NCBI GenBank assembly: GCA_029864335.1
Contig: JAOTTS010000002.1
Span: forward strand, 1 to 64,000
DNA: 64,000 bases
Direction of reading: 5' to 3'
DNA from: Candidatus Nitrosopumilus sp.
Lineage (GTDB): Archaea > Thermoproteota > Nitrososphaeria > Nitrososphaerales > Nitrosopumilaceae
The notes beneath the pieces are model-generated. The model made no database searches and was not told the origin of the DNA. It was given only the letters and a program-made list of their open reading frames with translations. The position numbers and the translations under genes were made by a program. Shown here in pieces: positions 1-8,359 of the stretch (its first letter is position 1; each line of letters begins with the position of its first letter).

Positions 1-1
1 T

Positions 2-475
2 ACAAAAACTGACAAGAGAGCTACAAGACCTGCAAGAAAAACTGCAAAGAAAGCTACAAGAACTGTCAAGAGAGCTACAAGACCTGCAAGAAAAACTGCA
101 AAGAAAGCTACAAGAACTGTCAAGAGATCTACAAGACCTGCAAGAAAAACTGCAAAGAAAATTGCAAAAAAGATTACTAGAGGTGCAACAAAAACAACAA
201 GCAGATCAAAAACTGCAAAACCAGCATGGAAACGTGCTGCAAAAAGGACTGTTACAACATCTAGAAACAAACCAAAACCACGAAGAACAGTTGCTGCCAA
301 AAAAGGAAAAGCAGTCACAAAAGCAGCCTACGGTAGAGCAGCAAGACGAACAGTCACCCTTAGTGGTAAAGGTCCAAGAACATTATCCAAAAAACCTGCC
401 AAAAAAGGAAAAGCAGTCACAAAAGCAGCCTACGGTAGAGCAGCAAGACGAACCATTAGAGGAAAAAGAGCTTAA
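2..475 (+). CDS. Histone H1-like Lys/Arg/Ala-rich basic protein (5' partial)
   Basis: The frame starting at base 2 is open to a TAA at 473-475 and gives 157 residues composed almost entirely of Lys, Arg, Ala, Thr, Pro, Gly and Ser. Motifs such as ATRPARKTAKK and GKAVTKAAYGRAARR recur, as in the C-terminal tails of linker histones and AlgP/Hc-type bacterial proteins. No globular domain is visible because the start lies outside the window. A competing open frame at 162-491 encodes a Gln/Lys-rich product, but the repeat unit (54 bp, 18 codons) has biased, low-complexity basic coding only in this frame. Likely a DNA- or RNA-binding condensation protein; the function is inferred from composition only. 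Confidence 0.7.
   Translation, partial: TKTDKRATRPARKTAKKATRTVKRATRPARKTAKKATRTVKRSTRPARKTAKKIAKKITRGATKTTSRSKTAKPAWKRAAKRTVTTSRNKPKPRRTVAAKKGKAVTKAAYGRAARRTVTLSGKGPRTLSKKPAKKGKAVTKAAYGRAARRTIRGKRA
8..169 (+). repeat. 54-bp in-frame tandem repeat, three copies
   Basis: Copies lie at 8-61, 62-115 and 116-169. The first two differ by one base (gac/gtc) and the third diverges toward its end. Each copy encodes 18 residues of the basic tail. The array runs to the left edge of the window, so more copies may lie outside. Confidence 0.9.
296..453 (+). repeat. Two identical 56-bp direct repeats in the basic-protein gene
   Basis: Positions 296-351 and 398-453 are base-for-base identical and 102 bp apart, which keeps the reading frame. 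Each encodes a KKGKAVTKAAYGRAARR-type block. Perfect identity suggests recent duplication or gene conversion. Confidence 0.9.
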
Positions 476-834
476 TCTTACTCTGTTCTAATTTTTTTAT
501 ATTCTTTTACTGTTCATGTTTATAACATCTGTAATTGCTTCCAACACACAGCCACATATGCCCTTTACCTTTTATCTTGTAAGTTCATTACAAAGCAAAA
601 CTTGTGCTAATATCTTTATTAATTACAAATGACAGTGTATGATTGTGATCTTGTGCTTTTCTTTTTGTAACCCTTAATGAAAACTGCTAGTTTTCACCTT
701 TTCATTAATTGTGTAAATCACAGAAGAAAATGAATAAGATGCTTCAAATGTAATTTTTAGTTTAGTCTATTATTTTCAATCGTTTGGGATTAATCATATC
801 GAGGTTGTTTTTTTGTGTGAAAAAAATTGAATTG
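476..834. other. Intergenic, AT-rich, with T-run terminator and hairpins
   Basis: No convincing gene was found. A T run at about 493-499, just after the basic-protein stop, fits an archaeal oligo-T terminator. Two overlapping inverted repeats lie at 674-708 and are listed separately. Confidence 0.5.
674..708 (+). promoter_or_regulatory. Two mutually exclusive hairpins upstream of DUF389 gene
   Basis: An 8-bp perfect stem with a 3-nt loop (TGAAAACT/AGTTTTCA, 678-696) overlaps a 10-bp perfect stem (TTAATGAAAA at 674-683 with TTTTCATTAA at 699-708). Both use the same left arm, so only one can form at a time. This could be an operator palindrome or an RNA switch in a leader. No transcript evidence is available here. 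Confidence 0.4.
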
Positions 835-1809
835 ATGATTAGTAGCAAACAAAGTAATGAACTAGAGTATGTTCTATCCAAATTTGATGTTCCTTTTTAC
901 AAAAATAATTTACAGAGTAATATTGTTGATTCAAATTTAAACCAATATTTCATATTTTCACCAGACACAACTGCCCGTGAAATAATGAGAGATGTTAAGA
1001 AAATTCTTCATACAAATCAAAAAGATAATTTGATGACAGTACATGAAATAGAGACTGCTTTTTCAAATTATTTAGATCGAATAGAAGATAAAGAGGACAA
1101 CAAGGAAGCCCCCAAGCTTAGAGAAGAGTTTCATGCACTAACAGAACCTGCAGTTGAATTTCGCCGTGATTTACTTTTTATGGTAATCATAGCAGCAGCG
1201 GCAGCACTGATAGGACTGTTTTCAAACAACCCCTCGATAATAATTGGCGCCATGCTGATTGCACCACTACTAAAACCCATCACGGCATTTTCCTTCAACA
1301 TTGCAGTATTTCGTCCGCCAAAAATCATCAAGGCAGGGTTTTCAATTCTACTTTTGATAGGTTCTATTGTCGGAATCTCTGCATTGCTTACTATAATTGC
1401 AGTACAGATTTCACCTATTGAGATAACAGATGAGATTCAGGTAAGAACAGCGACATCACCTGTTTTTCTGATTTTGGCAATAGCCTTAGGCATTGCAGGG
1501 GCACTTGCAATGTCTTCAAACGTTCCAGGTACGCTTGTCGGTGTTGCCATTGCAGCCGCACTTGTACCTCCAGCTTCTGTAATGGGAATTGGCCTTGCAA
1601 TGTTAGATGCAGATATTCTAATTGGCGCATCCATATTGACCATATCAAACATCATCGGATTGCTATTGGGAACACTGACAGTGTTTCTTATGGCAGGTGT
1701 CACGCCAAAACGTTACGGTCAAAACCGTCAGATAGATATCAAATATGTTATTTTCATCGTCTCAGTGTTAATTGGTGCTAGTGTCATTGCGGCATGGTTG
1801 TCACTATAA
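835..1809 (+). CDS. DUF389 family membrane protein
   Basis: The protein has 324 residues from the ATG at 835; an in-frame TTG at 784 would add 17 residues of no clear value. A soluble N-terminal part of about 110 residues is followed by at least six hydrophobic segments. The transmembrane part holds the Gly/Ala/Pro-rich blocks typical of DUF389 (IIGAMLIAPLLKPI, AMSSNVPGTLVGVAIAAALVPP). The family is widespread in archaea and bacteria and its biochemical role is unknown; a transporter-like function has been suggested from topology. It stands alone on this strand. Confidence 0.8.
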   Translation: MISSKQSNELEYVLSKFDVPFYKNNLQSNIVDSNLNQYFIFSPDTTAREIMRDVKKILHTNQKDNLMTVHEIETAFSNYLDRIEDKEDNKEAPKLREEFHALTEPAVEFRRDLLFMVIIAAAAALIGLFSNNPSIIIGAMLIAPLLKPITAFSFNIAVFRPPKIIKAGFSILLLIGSIVGISALLTIIAVQISPIEITDEIQVRTATSPVFLILAIALGIAGALAMSSNVPGTLVGVAIAAALVPPASVMGIGLAMLDADILIGASILTISNIIGLLLGTLTVFLMAGVTPKRYGQNRQIDIKYVIFIVSVLIGASVIAAWLSL

Positions 1810-1882
1810 CACTATCATTTGAGGGAGAAAACCCAAAAATTATTTCTAACAGTAGTTTATTACATACACTATACAAAATTCA

Positions 1883-2347
1883 GTGTACACATTGACGTTA
1901 TACAAAACATTCTCCCAAAGAGAAGGGATTGAAGAAAAAAAGAAAGACCAAAACAAGTCAGTTGATGATAATCTAAAACACAGTATTTGGAATGTGATAT
2001 TTAGGCAATATCTTGATGTTGGCAAACTTCCATCTTCTGTGCTAATTCAGGAAAATCGTGCACTCAAAAAATTCTTTGAAAGCATATTGTATGATTTTTT
2101 TAAAATTCCAGCTGATGCAATAATCAACGGCTATCTGTCTAATGGTATTGAGGAGACACGTGAATTATACTACAAGCTGAAATGGAACGAAATGTATGAT
2201 TTCATCGAGTTTCTAGCACAGATTCCACCAATAGAGTCTGAACTAACTGAAGATAGAATGTCATTTGTCGAGGATTGTAATGCCATATTGGATCGTGAGT
2301 CCTCGAAATACAAATTCATAGACAAAAAAATAACAAAAATCGACTAA
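1883..2347 (+). CDS. Hypothetical protein, 154 aa
   Basis: Open from GTG 1883, or TTG 1892, to TAA 2347; there is no ATG near the start. The product is soluble and charged, with no transmembrane segment or recognisable motif. The middle region (about 30-140) is probably helical, with many aromatic and acidic residues. It lies 73 bp after the DUF389 gene and may share its transcript. I do not recognise a family. Confidence 0.55.
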   Translation: MYTLTLYKTFSQREGIEEKKKDQNKSVDDNLKHSIWNVIFRQYLDVGKLPSSVLIQENRALKKFFESILYDFFKIPADAIINGYLSNGIEETRELYYKLKWNEMYDFIEFLAQIPPIESELTEDRMSFVEDCNAILDRESSKYKFIDKKITKID

Positions 2348-2385
2348 ATATTTACAACCAAAAAATAAAATAAATTATTTTTGAT

Positions 2386-3283
2386 TTATCCATCTATTGG
2401 AACGTCTCCAAGTCCATGGTCATCAAGAACTTTCTTTCTTGATGCATTCATTTTTCCTATCTCTTCTGCCTCTCTTTTCTCATCACCTGAATATACGGTT
2501 CGGATTGGCCATGGAATACGTATGTCATATTTTGCAAACTCCTCTTGAATCATTATTCTCATAGCAGTCTCAACTGTAAACTGGTGGGGCCATACTCCCT
2601 GACACCCACAGTCTAAAGTCAAGTGAGGATGCATTAAACTCATCAAATCGTACTATCGGTTGATTGAGATTAACAAATATTTTCTTGTCACATCCGCAGC
2701 TTGGCTTGTTTTCATTAAGATGTGGACATCTTTTCTGCACAACAATATGATTTCCTTTGCTGTCCTTGATCTCAGTCATTACACGCTTTCCAATCTTGTT
2801 TAGTATTGAAGTGACTTGAATGTGCCAATTGATTGTCCCTTTGATGTCCGGAATTGCTCTAGTGTCTCTCTACCCTCTGGTGTTTGAAGCATCTTCTGAA
2901 ATTCCTCCTCTTCCATGTCTTTTGGCGTCTTTTTTGGAGGGATCCACTCAAACAATTTATGGAAGAATCTTTGTGGATCATCCTCAAATCCTCTCATGTC
3001 CATCCAAGAATCAGTCTTCTCGTTCTAATTCTGATCTTTTTCTTTTGTTTAGTACTATTGGAATTAATCTTGAAATGGTAAATCCAACCACAGTAATGTT
3101 TATCATTGCAAGTATCTTTGCAAAGATTTCTTTTACGTCTTTGCTGTTTTCTTTAGTGATATTAACCGCATCAGTCAAAACTATATCTGATGCCAACACA
3201 AAGAACTGAACATATGCTGAAATAGACGAAACCAGTACTATTGCAAACACTGGCAGTAACACAGTTTTTACAAATATTGACAA
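2386..3283 (-). pseudogene. MscS-type mechanosensitive channel remnant
   Basis: Read leftwards, the fragments line up as one broken gene. At 3283-3011 there is an N-terminal two-helix part ending in KRKRSELERED. At 3003-2800, after a frame change near 3010, comes a stretch with RGFEDDPQRFFHKLFEWIPP. From about 2830 to 2570 there is MscS C-terminal domain in another frame (ILNKIGKRV, DKKIFVNLNQPIVRFDEF, SSLDFRLWVSG). At 2646-2386 a third frame continues with IRIPWPIRTVY and the tail. The pore helix and the beta domain expected between the second and third parts are missing. So there are at least two frameshifts and an internal deletion. An intact but different MscS lies at 30983-31933. Confidence 0.75.
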
Positions 3284-3319
3284 GTGTGGTCTAGTATAGC
3301 TAATTTATTTTGATCCAAT

Positions 3320-3472
3320 TCAGTTGGAAAATTTTCTGTATACAATAAACAAAATAGAGAGACCGATAACAAGTGCGATAAATGCTGTCTGCATCTCATA
3401 TGACGAGGATAAAAGTTTTGTAATTCTTTCAAATTGGCTTAATTCTATAGCATCGGTATTTTCTTCTACCAT
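3320..3472 (-). CDS. Single-pass membrane mini-protein, 50 aa
   Basis: ATG at 3472-3470, stop TGA at 3322-3320. An acidic/polar N-terminus (about 28 residues, MVEENTDAIELSQFERIT...) is followed by one strongly hydrophobic helix (AFIALVIGLSILFIVY) and a short basic end (RKFSN). This N-out or N-in single-helix layout, with a stop right after the positive cluster, is typical of a tail-anchored mini-protein. No family recognised. It lies just upstream of the MscS remnant on the same strand. Confidence 0.55.
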   Translation of the reverse strand: MVEENTDAIELSQFERITKLLSSSYEMQTAFIALVIGLSILFIVYRKFSN

Positions 3473-3619
3473 AACTTGCTTTAGATGATTTCAATACGGA
3501 TAAAAACCTGCATTTTTGTTCGTTTTATTTCATTAATTCACAATTGTGATGTAAATGTCTTGGACAACTAATAAAATATTTTCTAAACCATTAATAGTGA
3601 ATACCGATTACTGTATCAC

Positions 3620-3748
3620 ATGACAGATGATGATTACATTGATGCAGAAACAAAAGCAAAGAAAGCAAAAGCTGAACTAGAGGGTGAAGCAAAAAAGGCC
3701 AAATCCAAAATCAAGGACAAGATTAGCGACGTAGCAGATAAAGTATAA
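3620..3748 (+). CDS. Charged helical mini-protein, 42 aa
   Basis: ATG at 3620, stop TAA at 3746-3748. After an acidic start (MTDDDYIDAE) the chain is Lys/Ala/Glu-rich with heptad-like spacing, ending DKISDVADKV. It would form one amphipathic helix, as in YtxH- or CsbD-like stress mini-proteins, but similarity to either is not established. The codon pattern and clean stop support translation. Confidence 0.5.
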   Translation: MTDDDYIDAETKAKKAKAELEGEAKKAKSKIKDKISDVADKV

Positions 3749-3838
3749 CGTAAATTTACATTCCCATAAATTCTTGATCTTTTCAGAAACATGACAACTG
3801 AATGTCTTAATTATAGCGTCTTCTAGACTGTAACAAAG

Positions 3839-5065
3839 ATGGTTTTTGAGGCAATCCTGTTTCTGGCAGTACTTGTGGTTTCATCCAAGCTGCTCGGCGA
3901 ATTGATGCACAGGATCAACCAACCCACAATTATCGGAAATGTTCTGGCAGGAATAATTGTCGGGCCTGCAATGTTTGCAATCGTCCAGCCCGTTGAGGCA
4001 ATTGAACTCTTTGTAAGTATAGGTGTATTTTTCCTGTTTTTCCTAATTGGTTTAGAAGAGATAGATTTACCTGGGTTGTTCCGGGTTTTAAGGGGAAGGC
4101 TGTTTGCAGGATCTGCAGTGGCATTTCTAATATCATTTGCTGCTGCAGGCATTTTTGGAATTTCACTTGACATGGAATTTGTCAATGCATTTGCAATTGC
4201 AAGCGTGATTGGCGCATCAAGCCTTGGTGTGACTGCCAAGATACTTACGGACATGGGAAAACTTCGCTCCACAATAGGTCTGGAAATCTTTACAGTTACT
4301 GCAATAGTTGAATTTATTGCAATTATAATTACAAGTGTGCTCATACAGGTAAACCAGAGTGAGAGTCCGCAAATAATGGACTTTGTCTGGCTGTTTTCAA
4401 ACATGGTAATCTTTTTTGTTGTTGCAGGATTGGTATCAATTTTTGTTGTACCGAGGTTTTTCAAGATGTTACGGCAGCATTTGCGTGCAAAGCAGGTGTA
4501 CTTTGGATTGGTGATTGGAATGATTTTGTTCATCGCATATTTTGCAGAGATCAGTGGCATACATGGGGCCATTGGCGCACTGCTTTTAGGAATTGCAGTG
4601 TCCAGGATGGGCAGAGAGGAATACAAGGAAATATCCAAAAACATAGGCGTGCTTGGCTATGGCCTATTCATCCCGATCTTCTTTGCAGGAATTGGACTGC
4701 ACTTTACACCAAATTTCTTTGATATCCCATGGTGGGTAATTGCAGTTTTTCTTGCAATAATTGTGGGAGTAAAATTTGGCGCTTCTTACATTGCTGTACG
4801 GATTGCACGAATGCAGCCTGCATCTACAGTTGCTTATGGTGTTATGTCAAAGGGGGCAGTGGATCTTGCATTGATGTTGTCACTTTTGGAATTTGACATG
4901 CTTGATGACAGTATGTTTTCTTTGCTGGTATTTGGAACACTAATCACCATGGTGATCTCAAGTGTAGAGTTGCAGAGAAAACTCAAGAAGGTCATTAAGG
5001 TAAAGGTGGGGCCTCCGAACTTAGTCTTTCTCCCAACTATTTCAGACAAGCAGTATCAGACCTGA
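3839..5065 (+). CDS. Kef-type cation/proton antiporter (CPA2), frameshifted before its CBS part
   Basis: 408 residues from ATG 3839, with about 11-12 transmembrane helices. The Na/H exchanger fold is clear: an N-terminal GELMHRINQPTIIGNVLAGIIVGP block, FFLFFLIGLEEI in the fourth helix region, an ASSLGVTAKIL segment and GAIGALLLGIAVSR. The last 20 residues are out of frame. If one G is added to the GGGG run at 5008-5011, the frame continues as ASELSLSPNYFRQAVSDL straight into the CBS-domain frame at 5080. The complete protein would therefore be an antiporter with a cytosolic CBS regulatory tail. Either the gene is truncated here or the assembly lacks one G. Confidence 0.8.
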   Translation: MVFEAILFLAVLVVSSKLLGELMHRINQPTIIGNVLAGIIVGPAMFAIVQPVEAIELFVSIGVFFLFFLIGLEEIDLPGLFRVLRGRLFAGSAVAFLISFAAAGIFGISLDMEFVNAFAIASVIGASSLGVTAKILTDMGKLRSTIGLEIFTVTAIVEFIAIIITSVLIQVNQSESPQIMDFVWLFSNMVIFFVVAGLVSIFVVPRFFKMLRQHLRAKQVYFGLVIGMILFIAYFAEISGIHGAIGALLLGIAVSRMGREEYKEISKNIGVLGYGLFIPIFFAGIGLHFTPNFFDIPWWVIAVFLAIIVGVKFGASYIAVRIARMQPASTVAYGVMSKGAVDLALMLSLLEFDMLDDSMFSLLVFGTLITMVISSVELQRKLKKVIKVKVGPPNLVFLPTISDKQYQT

Positions 5066-5079
5066 CAGCAGAGGATGTA

Positions 5080-5442
5080 TTGGTTGCACATGAAAAGATC
5101 TATTCTGATCTTTTGATAGATGATGCAAAAAAAATTCTTGACAAAGCACCTGCACAGGGCATGCTGGTGTTTGACAGGAATGAAAAATTAGTTGGGTTGG
5201 TATCCAAAAAATATCTCAGCACCCATCACAAGAAAAATGCACGTGTTCTGTCAGATGTCATGCAGAAAAAGTTTCCCACCGTCATACCGCAAGACTTTGC
5301 ATTCTCTGTGATTCAGAAGATGAACTCTTATCCTTTTGATATGATTCCGGTAATGTCTCCGGATTATGAAAGTGTGGTAGGTGTGGTTACAAACGAATCC
5401 ATACTTGAATCCCTAAGAGAAAACAATTCAAAATCACAATGA
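5080..5442 (+). CDS. CBS domain pair, C-terminal part of the split antiporter
   Basis: Open from TTG 5080 to TGA 5442, 120 residues. The frame is open further upstream (LTAEDVLVAHEK) and joins the antiporter if one base is restored near 5010. Two CBS-like units are visible: LVFDRNEKLVGLVSKKYL and MIPVMSPDYESVVGVVTNESIL. There is no independent promoter or ribosome-binding site, so it is more likely the displaced 3' end of the upstream gene than a separate gene. Confidence 0.65.
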   Translation: MVAHEKIYSDLLIDDAKKILDKAPAQGMLVFDRNEKLVGLVSKKYLSTHHKKNARVLSDVMQKKFPTVIPQDFAFSVIQKMNSYPFDMIPVMSPDYESVVGVVTNESILESLRENNSKSQ

Positions 5443-5513
5443 ACTGATTATACAGGATTAGACATCAATGCAATACGGTTATGTTTAATATTGATAAAAA
5501 ACAACCTACAAAG

Positions 5514-5858
5514 ATGTCCAGTGTAAGACCTCCAAGAATGCCGAGACCCAGAATCCCCAAAATAAAAAAACCTTCAATCTCAAAGGCAAAACGTCTCAGA
5601 CTAAAACCATCAGGTATTTCTTTAAAACAAACATTGTCAAAACCAAGTGCTATCCCAAAACACAAAGGCAAAAAGAAAGGTAACAAAAGAAATACAGGTA
5701 CATGTTATTTTCAATCTAGATGTAGGAATGTTCTTGCAAGAGACGTTACCAAGACACAATGCAAGAAGATGGGTGGTAAGAGCTGGAGAAAAACAGGTGG
5801 AACATGTGAACGATTTGAACAAAGCGATCATAATCAAAGAATGAGTATAATCAGATAA
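5514..5858 (+). CDS. Basic Pro/Lys-rich protein with C-terminal Cys cluster
   Basis: 114 residues from ATG 5514. This start is favoured because a TATA-like TTTAATA at 5484-5490 lies about 27 nt upstream, fitting a leaderless transcript; ATG 5481 would overlap that box. The first 65 residues are rich in Pro, Arg, Lys and Ser. The last 50 contain four Cys (CYFQSRC, C before KKMGGKSW, C near the end), which may bind metal or form disulfides. Family unknown. The basic tail suggests nucleic-acid or surface binding. Confidence 0.6.
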   Translation: MSSVRPPRMPRPRIPKIKKPSISKAKRLRLKPSGISLKQTLSKPSAIPKHKGKKKGNKRNTGTCYFQSRCRNVLARDVTKTQCKKMGGKSWRKTGGTCERFEQSDHNQRMSIIR

Positions 5859-5912
5859 AACATAGTCTCAACTTTAATATAATTAGCAATTTTTTTCCAA
5901 TTCGGGAATCCA

Positions 5913-6563
5913 TTGCTAGCAATTTTTGACGTTGAAGGTGTTTTGTATGATGAAGAATATCTTCCCATTCTCGCAGAAAAACTCAATAAAGAATCTGAGA
6001 TATGGGAAATTACTAAACAAGGAATTCAAGGTAAAATTAACTGGGAAAAAGGTTTGAGAACAAGAGTTGCTGCTCTTAGAGGCCTTGATGAAAAAACATG
6101 TCAGGAAGTTGCTGACGCATTACCTATCATGACTGGTGCAAAAGAGTTGTGCCGAGTCTTAAAATCGGCTGGTTGGAAACTCATGGCAGTTTCTGGAGGT
6201 TTTACATTAATGATGGATAGATTGCAAAAAGAATTGGGCCTTGATTATGTTTTTTCAAATGAATTAAAATTCAAAGATGGAAAACTAGATGGGGTTGTAA
6301 TCCGTGTTGATTCTGATAAATCCAAATCTGCTAAAATAAAAATCACAGAATGGGGTGAGAAAAAAGAAGATATTGTTTGTGTAGTGGATGGGGCAAATGA
6401 TGTAAAATTATTTGACATTTGTGGATTAGGTATTGCTTATAGAGCTCAGGATTTAGTAAAGGACTTGGCTACTACTACTTTGGAAGAAAAAGATCTCTCA
6501 AAGGTTTTGGATATTATTAACAAACATTACAAAATGGAATTGGAAACAATCACACCTGCATAA
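5913..6563 (+). CDS. HAD-family phosphatase, phosphoserine phosphatase-like
   Basis: 216 residues from TTG 5913. HAD motifs in order: FDVEGVLYD at the N-terminus (motif I), AVSGG (motif II), a Lys-rich stretch KSKSAKIK (motif III) and VVDGANDVKLF (motif IV). Order, cap size and the GANDVKLF block resemble SerB-type phosphatases. Motif I reads D-V-E instead of the usual D-x-D; a Glu at the general acid position is unusual. Substrate is therefore uncertain. A TATA-like sequence lies at about 5872-5881. Confidence 0.75.
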   Translation: MLAIFDVEGVLYDEEYLPILAEKLNKESEIWEITKQGIQGKINWEKGLRTRVAALRGLDEKTCQEVADALPIMTGAKELCRVLKSAGWKLMAVSGGFTLMMDRLQKELGLDYVFSNELKFKDGKLDGVVIRVDSDKSKSAKIKITEWGEKKEDIVCVVDGANDVKLFDICGLGIAYRAQDLVKDLATTTLEEKDLSKVLDIINKHYKMELETITPA

Positions 6564-6597
6564 ACAATTTTTTAGGCCATCTTTTTAGTTATTTTAC

Positions 6598-7323
6598 TTG
6601 CAAATTATCCCGATTCTCATTGAAAAAGAAATTGAACCATCAGATGATATATCTGAACTAGTCTTGAAATCTTGTGAATTAAATGATGGCGATATTATTG
6701 TTATTGCACAAAAAATAATCTCAAAGCAAGAAGGACGAATTGTTAATTTATCCACTGTAGTTCCCTCATTGTTGTCCCAAGGAATTGGGTCTCAATATCA
6801 AAAGGATCCTCGCTTAATTGAATTGATTTTATCTGAAACAAAACGAATAGTCAGAATGAAAAACGGGATACTAATTGTTGAAACGAAAAATGGATTCATT
6901 TGTGCAAATGCAGGTATTGATGAAAGTAATGTACAAAAGGGATATGCTACTTTATTGCCTATAAATTCTGATATTTCTGCAGAATCAATTCGTTTCAATA
7001 TATTAAAACAAACTAACAAAAATGTAGGAGTCATAATTTCTGATACTTTTGGTCGCCCTTTCCGCATGGGTCAAACTAATTTTGCAATAGGCATTTCTGG
7101 ATTAAATCCAATAATTGATTATGCTGGAACACTTGATTCTTTTCAAAAGATTCTGCGTGTGACCGCAATTGCTGTAGCCGATGAGATTTCTTCTGCAGCA
7201 GAATTAGTAATGGGGAAAGCATTGAACTCTCCCATTGCAATAATTCGTAATTACTCATTTGAAATTGAAGAACATGTTATTGATGAATTGATTCGTCCAG
7301 AACATGAAGATCTTTTTAGATAA
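6598..7323 (+). CDS. cofE: Coenzyme F420-0:L-glutamate ligase
   Basis: 241 residues from TTG 6598. It matches the CofE family over its whole length: the start QIIPILIEKEIEPSDDI, GDIIVIAQKIISKQEGR, ICANAGIDESNV, ISDTFGRPFRMGQTNFAIG and an acidic C-terminus. CofE adds glutamate residues to F420-0 using GTP, the last step of F420 biosynthesis. F420 production is normal in ammonia-oxidising archaea. It follows the HAD gene by 34 bp and may be co-transcribed. Confidence 0.92.
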   Translation: MQIIPILIEKEIEPSDDISELVLKSCELNDGDIIVIAQKIISKQEGRIVNLSTVVPSLLSQGIGSQYQKDPRLIELILSETKRIVRMKNGILIVETKNGFICANAGIDESNVQKGYATLLPINSDISAESIRFNILKQTNKNVGVIISDTFGRPFRMGQTNFAIGISGLNPIIDYAGTLDSFQKILRVTAIAVADEISSAAELVMGKALNSPIAIIRNYSFEIEEHVIDELIRPEHEDLFR

Positions 7324-7370
7324 TTCTCTTTGTTTTCAATAAGATTATTATCTAAAGAAGGTAATATTAT

Positions 7371-8291
7371 GTGATAATGCCAATTAATGCTGAATTACAC
7401 TGTCATAATTCATTTTCAAATTTTCATGTTGGTGAAGAAGAGCCACCATACGATTGTAATGTCTCAATACGAGATCAACTTGATCGTTCTTATAATTTAG
7501 GACTGGATGCAATTTTTGTAACAAATCATAACACCCTTGATGGATATCATCAGTTACTTGAATACAAAAATGATCATGAAAAATTCAAAAAGATTAATGT
7601 TTTTCCAGCTGAGGAGATCACACTTGATTGTGGGTCACATGTTTTGGCCTATGGAATTCATGATGAAATCCCTGCAGGAATTTCTCTTGAAGAAGTCATT
7701 GATAAAGTAAGAGACCAGGAGGGTGTATCTTCTGCACCTCATCCATTTAGTCTTATTAATGCATTACGTGATAGTGCAAAAAAATGTGACATGGTTGAAG
7801 TTTTCAATAGTAACAATGTCGACATATTATCTAATGCTCGAGCAACTCAATTTGCATTGGATAACAAAATGATTCAAGTTGCTGGTAGTGATTCCCATGT
7901 TTTATCGACTCTTGGAAGATGTGTAAATGTAATTGATTCTGAAAATAATCTTGATGATATTTTACAAGCAATGAAACATGGACAAATCCATATCTCTCAA
8001 ACAGGTTATGCATTACAATCGGAAACACTATGCCATCTAAAATACAAACTTAATAATTCCAAAGAATACGTGATTGACTATGTTTCTGAACATTACCCAA
8101 ATGAAAAATGGCTTTTGACACTATTGCTAAGAATCTATGATTCAAATCAAAATAGTCACATGTGGCCCTTATTTTATAAAATCGCAATCTATTTGATGAG
8201 AAGACTTTCACAAAAAATCAATTTCCAAAATCAGGATCCAAGTTTTATGAAAGATAGAAATCTGGCTACCATATTCAAAATGGCATTGTGA
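7371..8291 (+). CDS. PHP-domain metal-dependent phosphoesterase
   Basis: 306 residues from GTG 7371, or 304 from ATG 7377; a GAAGGT at 7357-7362 is spaced better for the GTG. PHP motifs are present: AELHCHNSFSN, FVTNHNTLDGY, FPAEEITL, an APHPFSL block and AGSDSH. These supply the His and Asp ligands of a trinuclear metal site. The C-terminal 90 residues are unlike the core and may be a substrate cap. Candidate activities are phosphate-ester or 3',5'-nucleotide hydrolysis; the substrate is not deducible. Confidence 0.85.
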   Translation: MIMPINAELHCHNSFSNFHVGEEEPPYDCNVSIRDQLDRSYNLGLDAIFVTNHNTLDGYHQLLEYKNDHEKFKKINVFPAEEITLDCGSHVLAYGIHDEIPAGISLEEVIDKVRDQEGVSSAPHPFSLINALRDSAKKCDMVEVFNSNNVDILSNARATQFALDNKMIQVAGSDSHVLSTLGRCVNVIDSENNLDDILQAMKHGQIHISQTGYALQSETLCHLKYKLNNSKEYVIDYVSEHYPNEKWLLTLLLRIYDSNQNSHMWPLFYKIAIYLMRRLSQKINFQNQDPSFMKDRNLATIFKMAL

Positions 8292-8359
8292 GTTAATGTA
8301 GGGCTCTAAACTCAAATAGATTTTAATATGACAAAACGTCCTTGATGAATTAGATACCG

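Noticed and set aside
8-453. CRISPR-like array at the left edge
   Set aside because: The repeats are direct, in-frame and lack regular unique spacers; no cas genes nearby.
162-491. Gln/Lys-rich ORF at the left edge
   Set aside because: It overlaps the repeat-coded basic protein in a different frame, and the repeats preserve the frame of the basic protein.
3823-4644. Long antisense ORF opposite the antiporter
   Set aside because: It mirrors the antiporter, which has conserved membrane helices and motifs; no independent promoter or motif.
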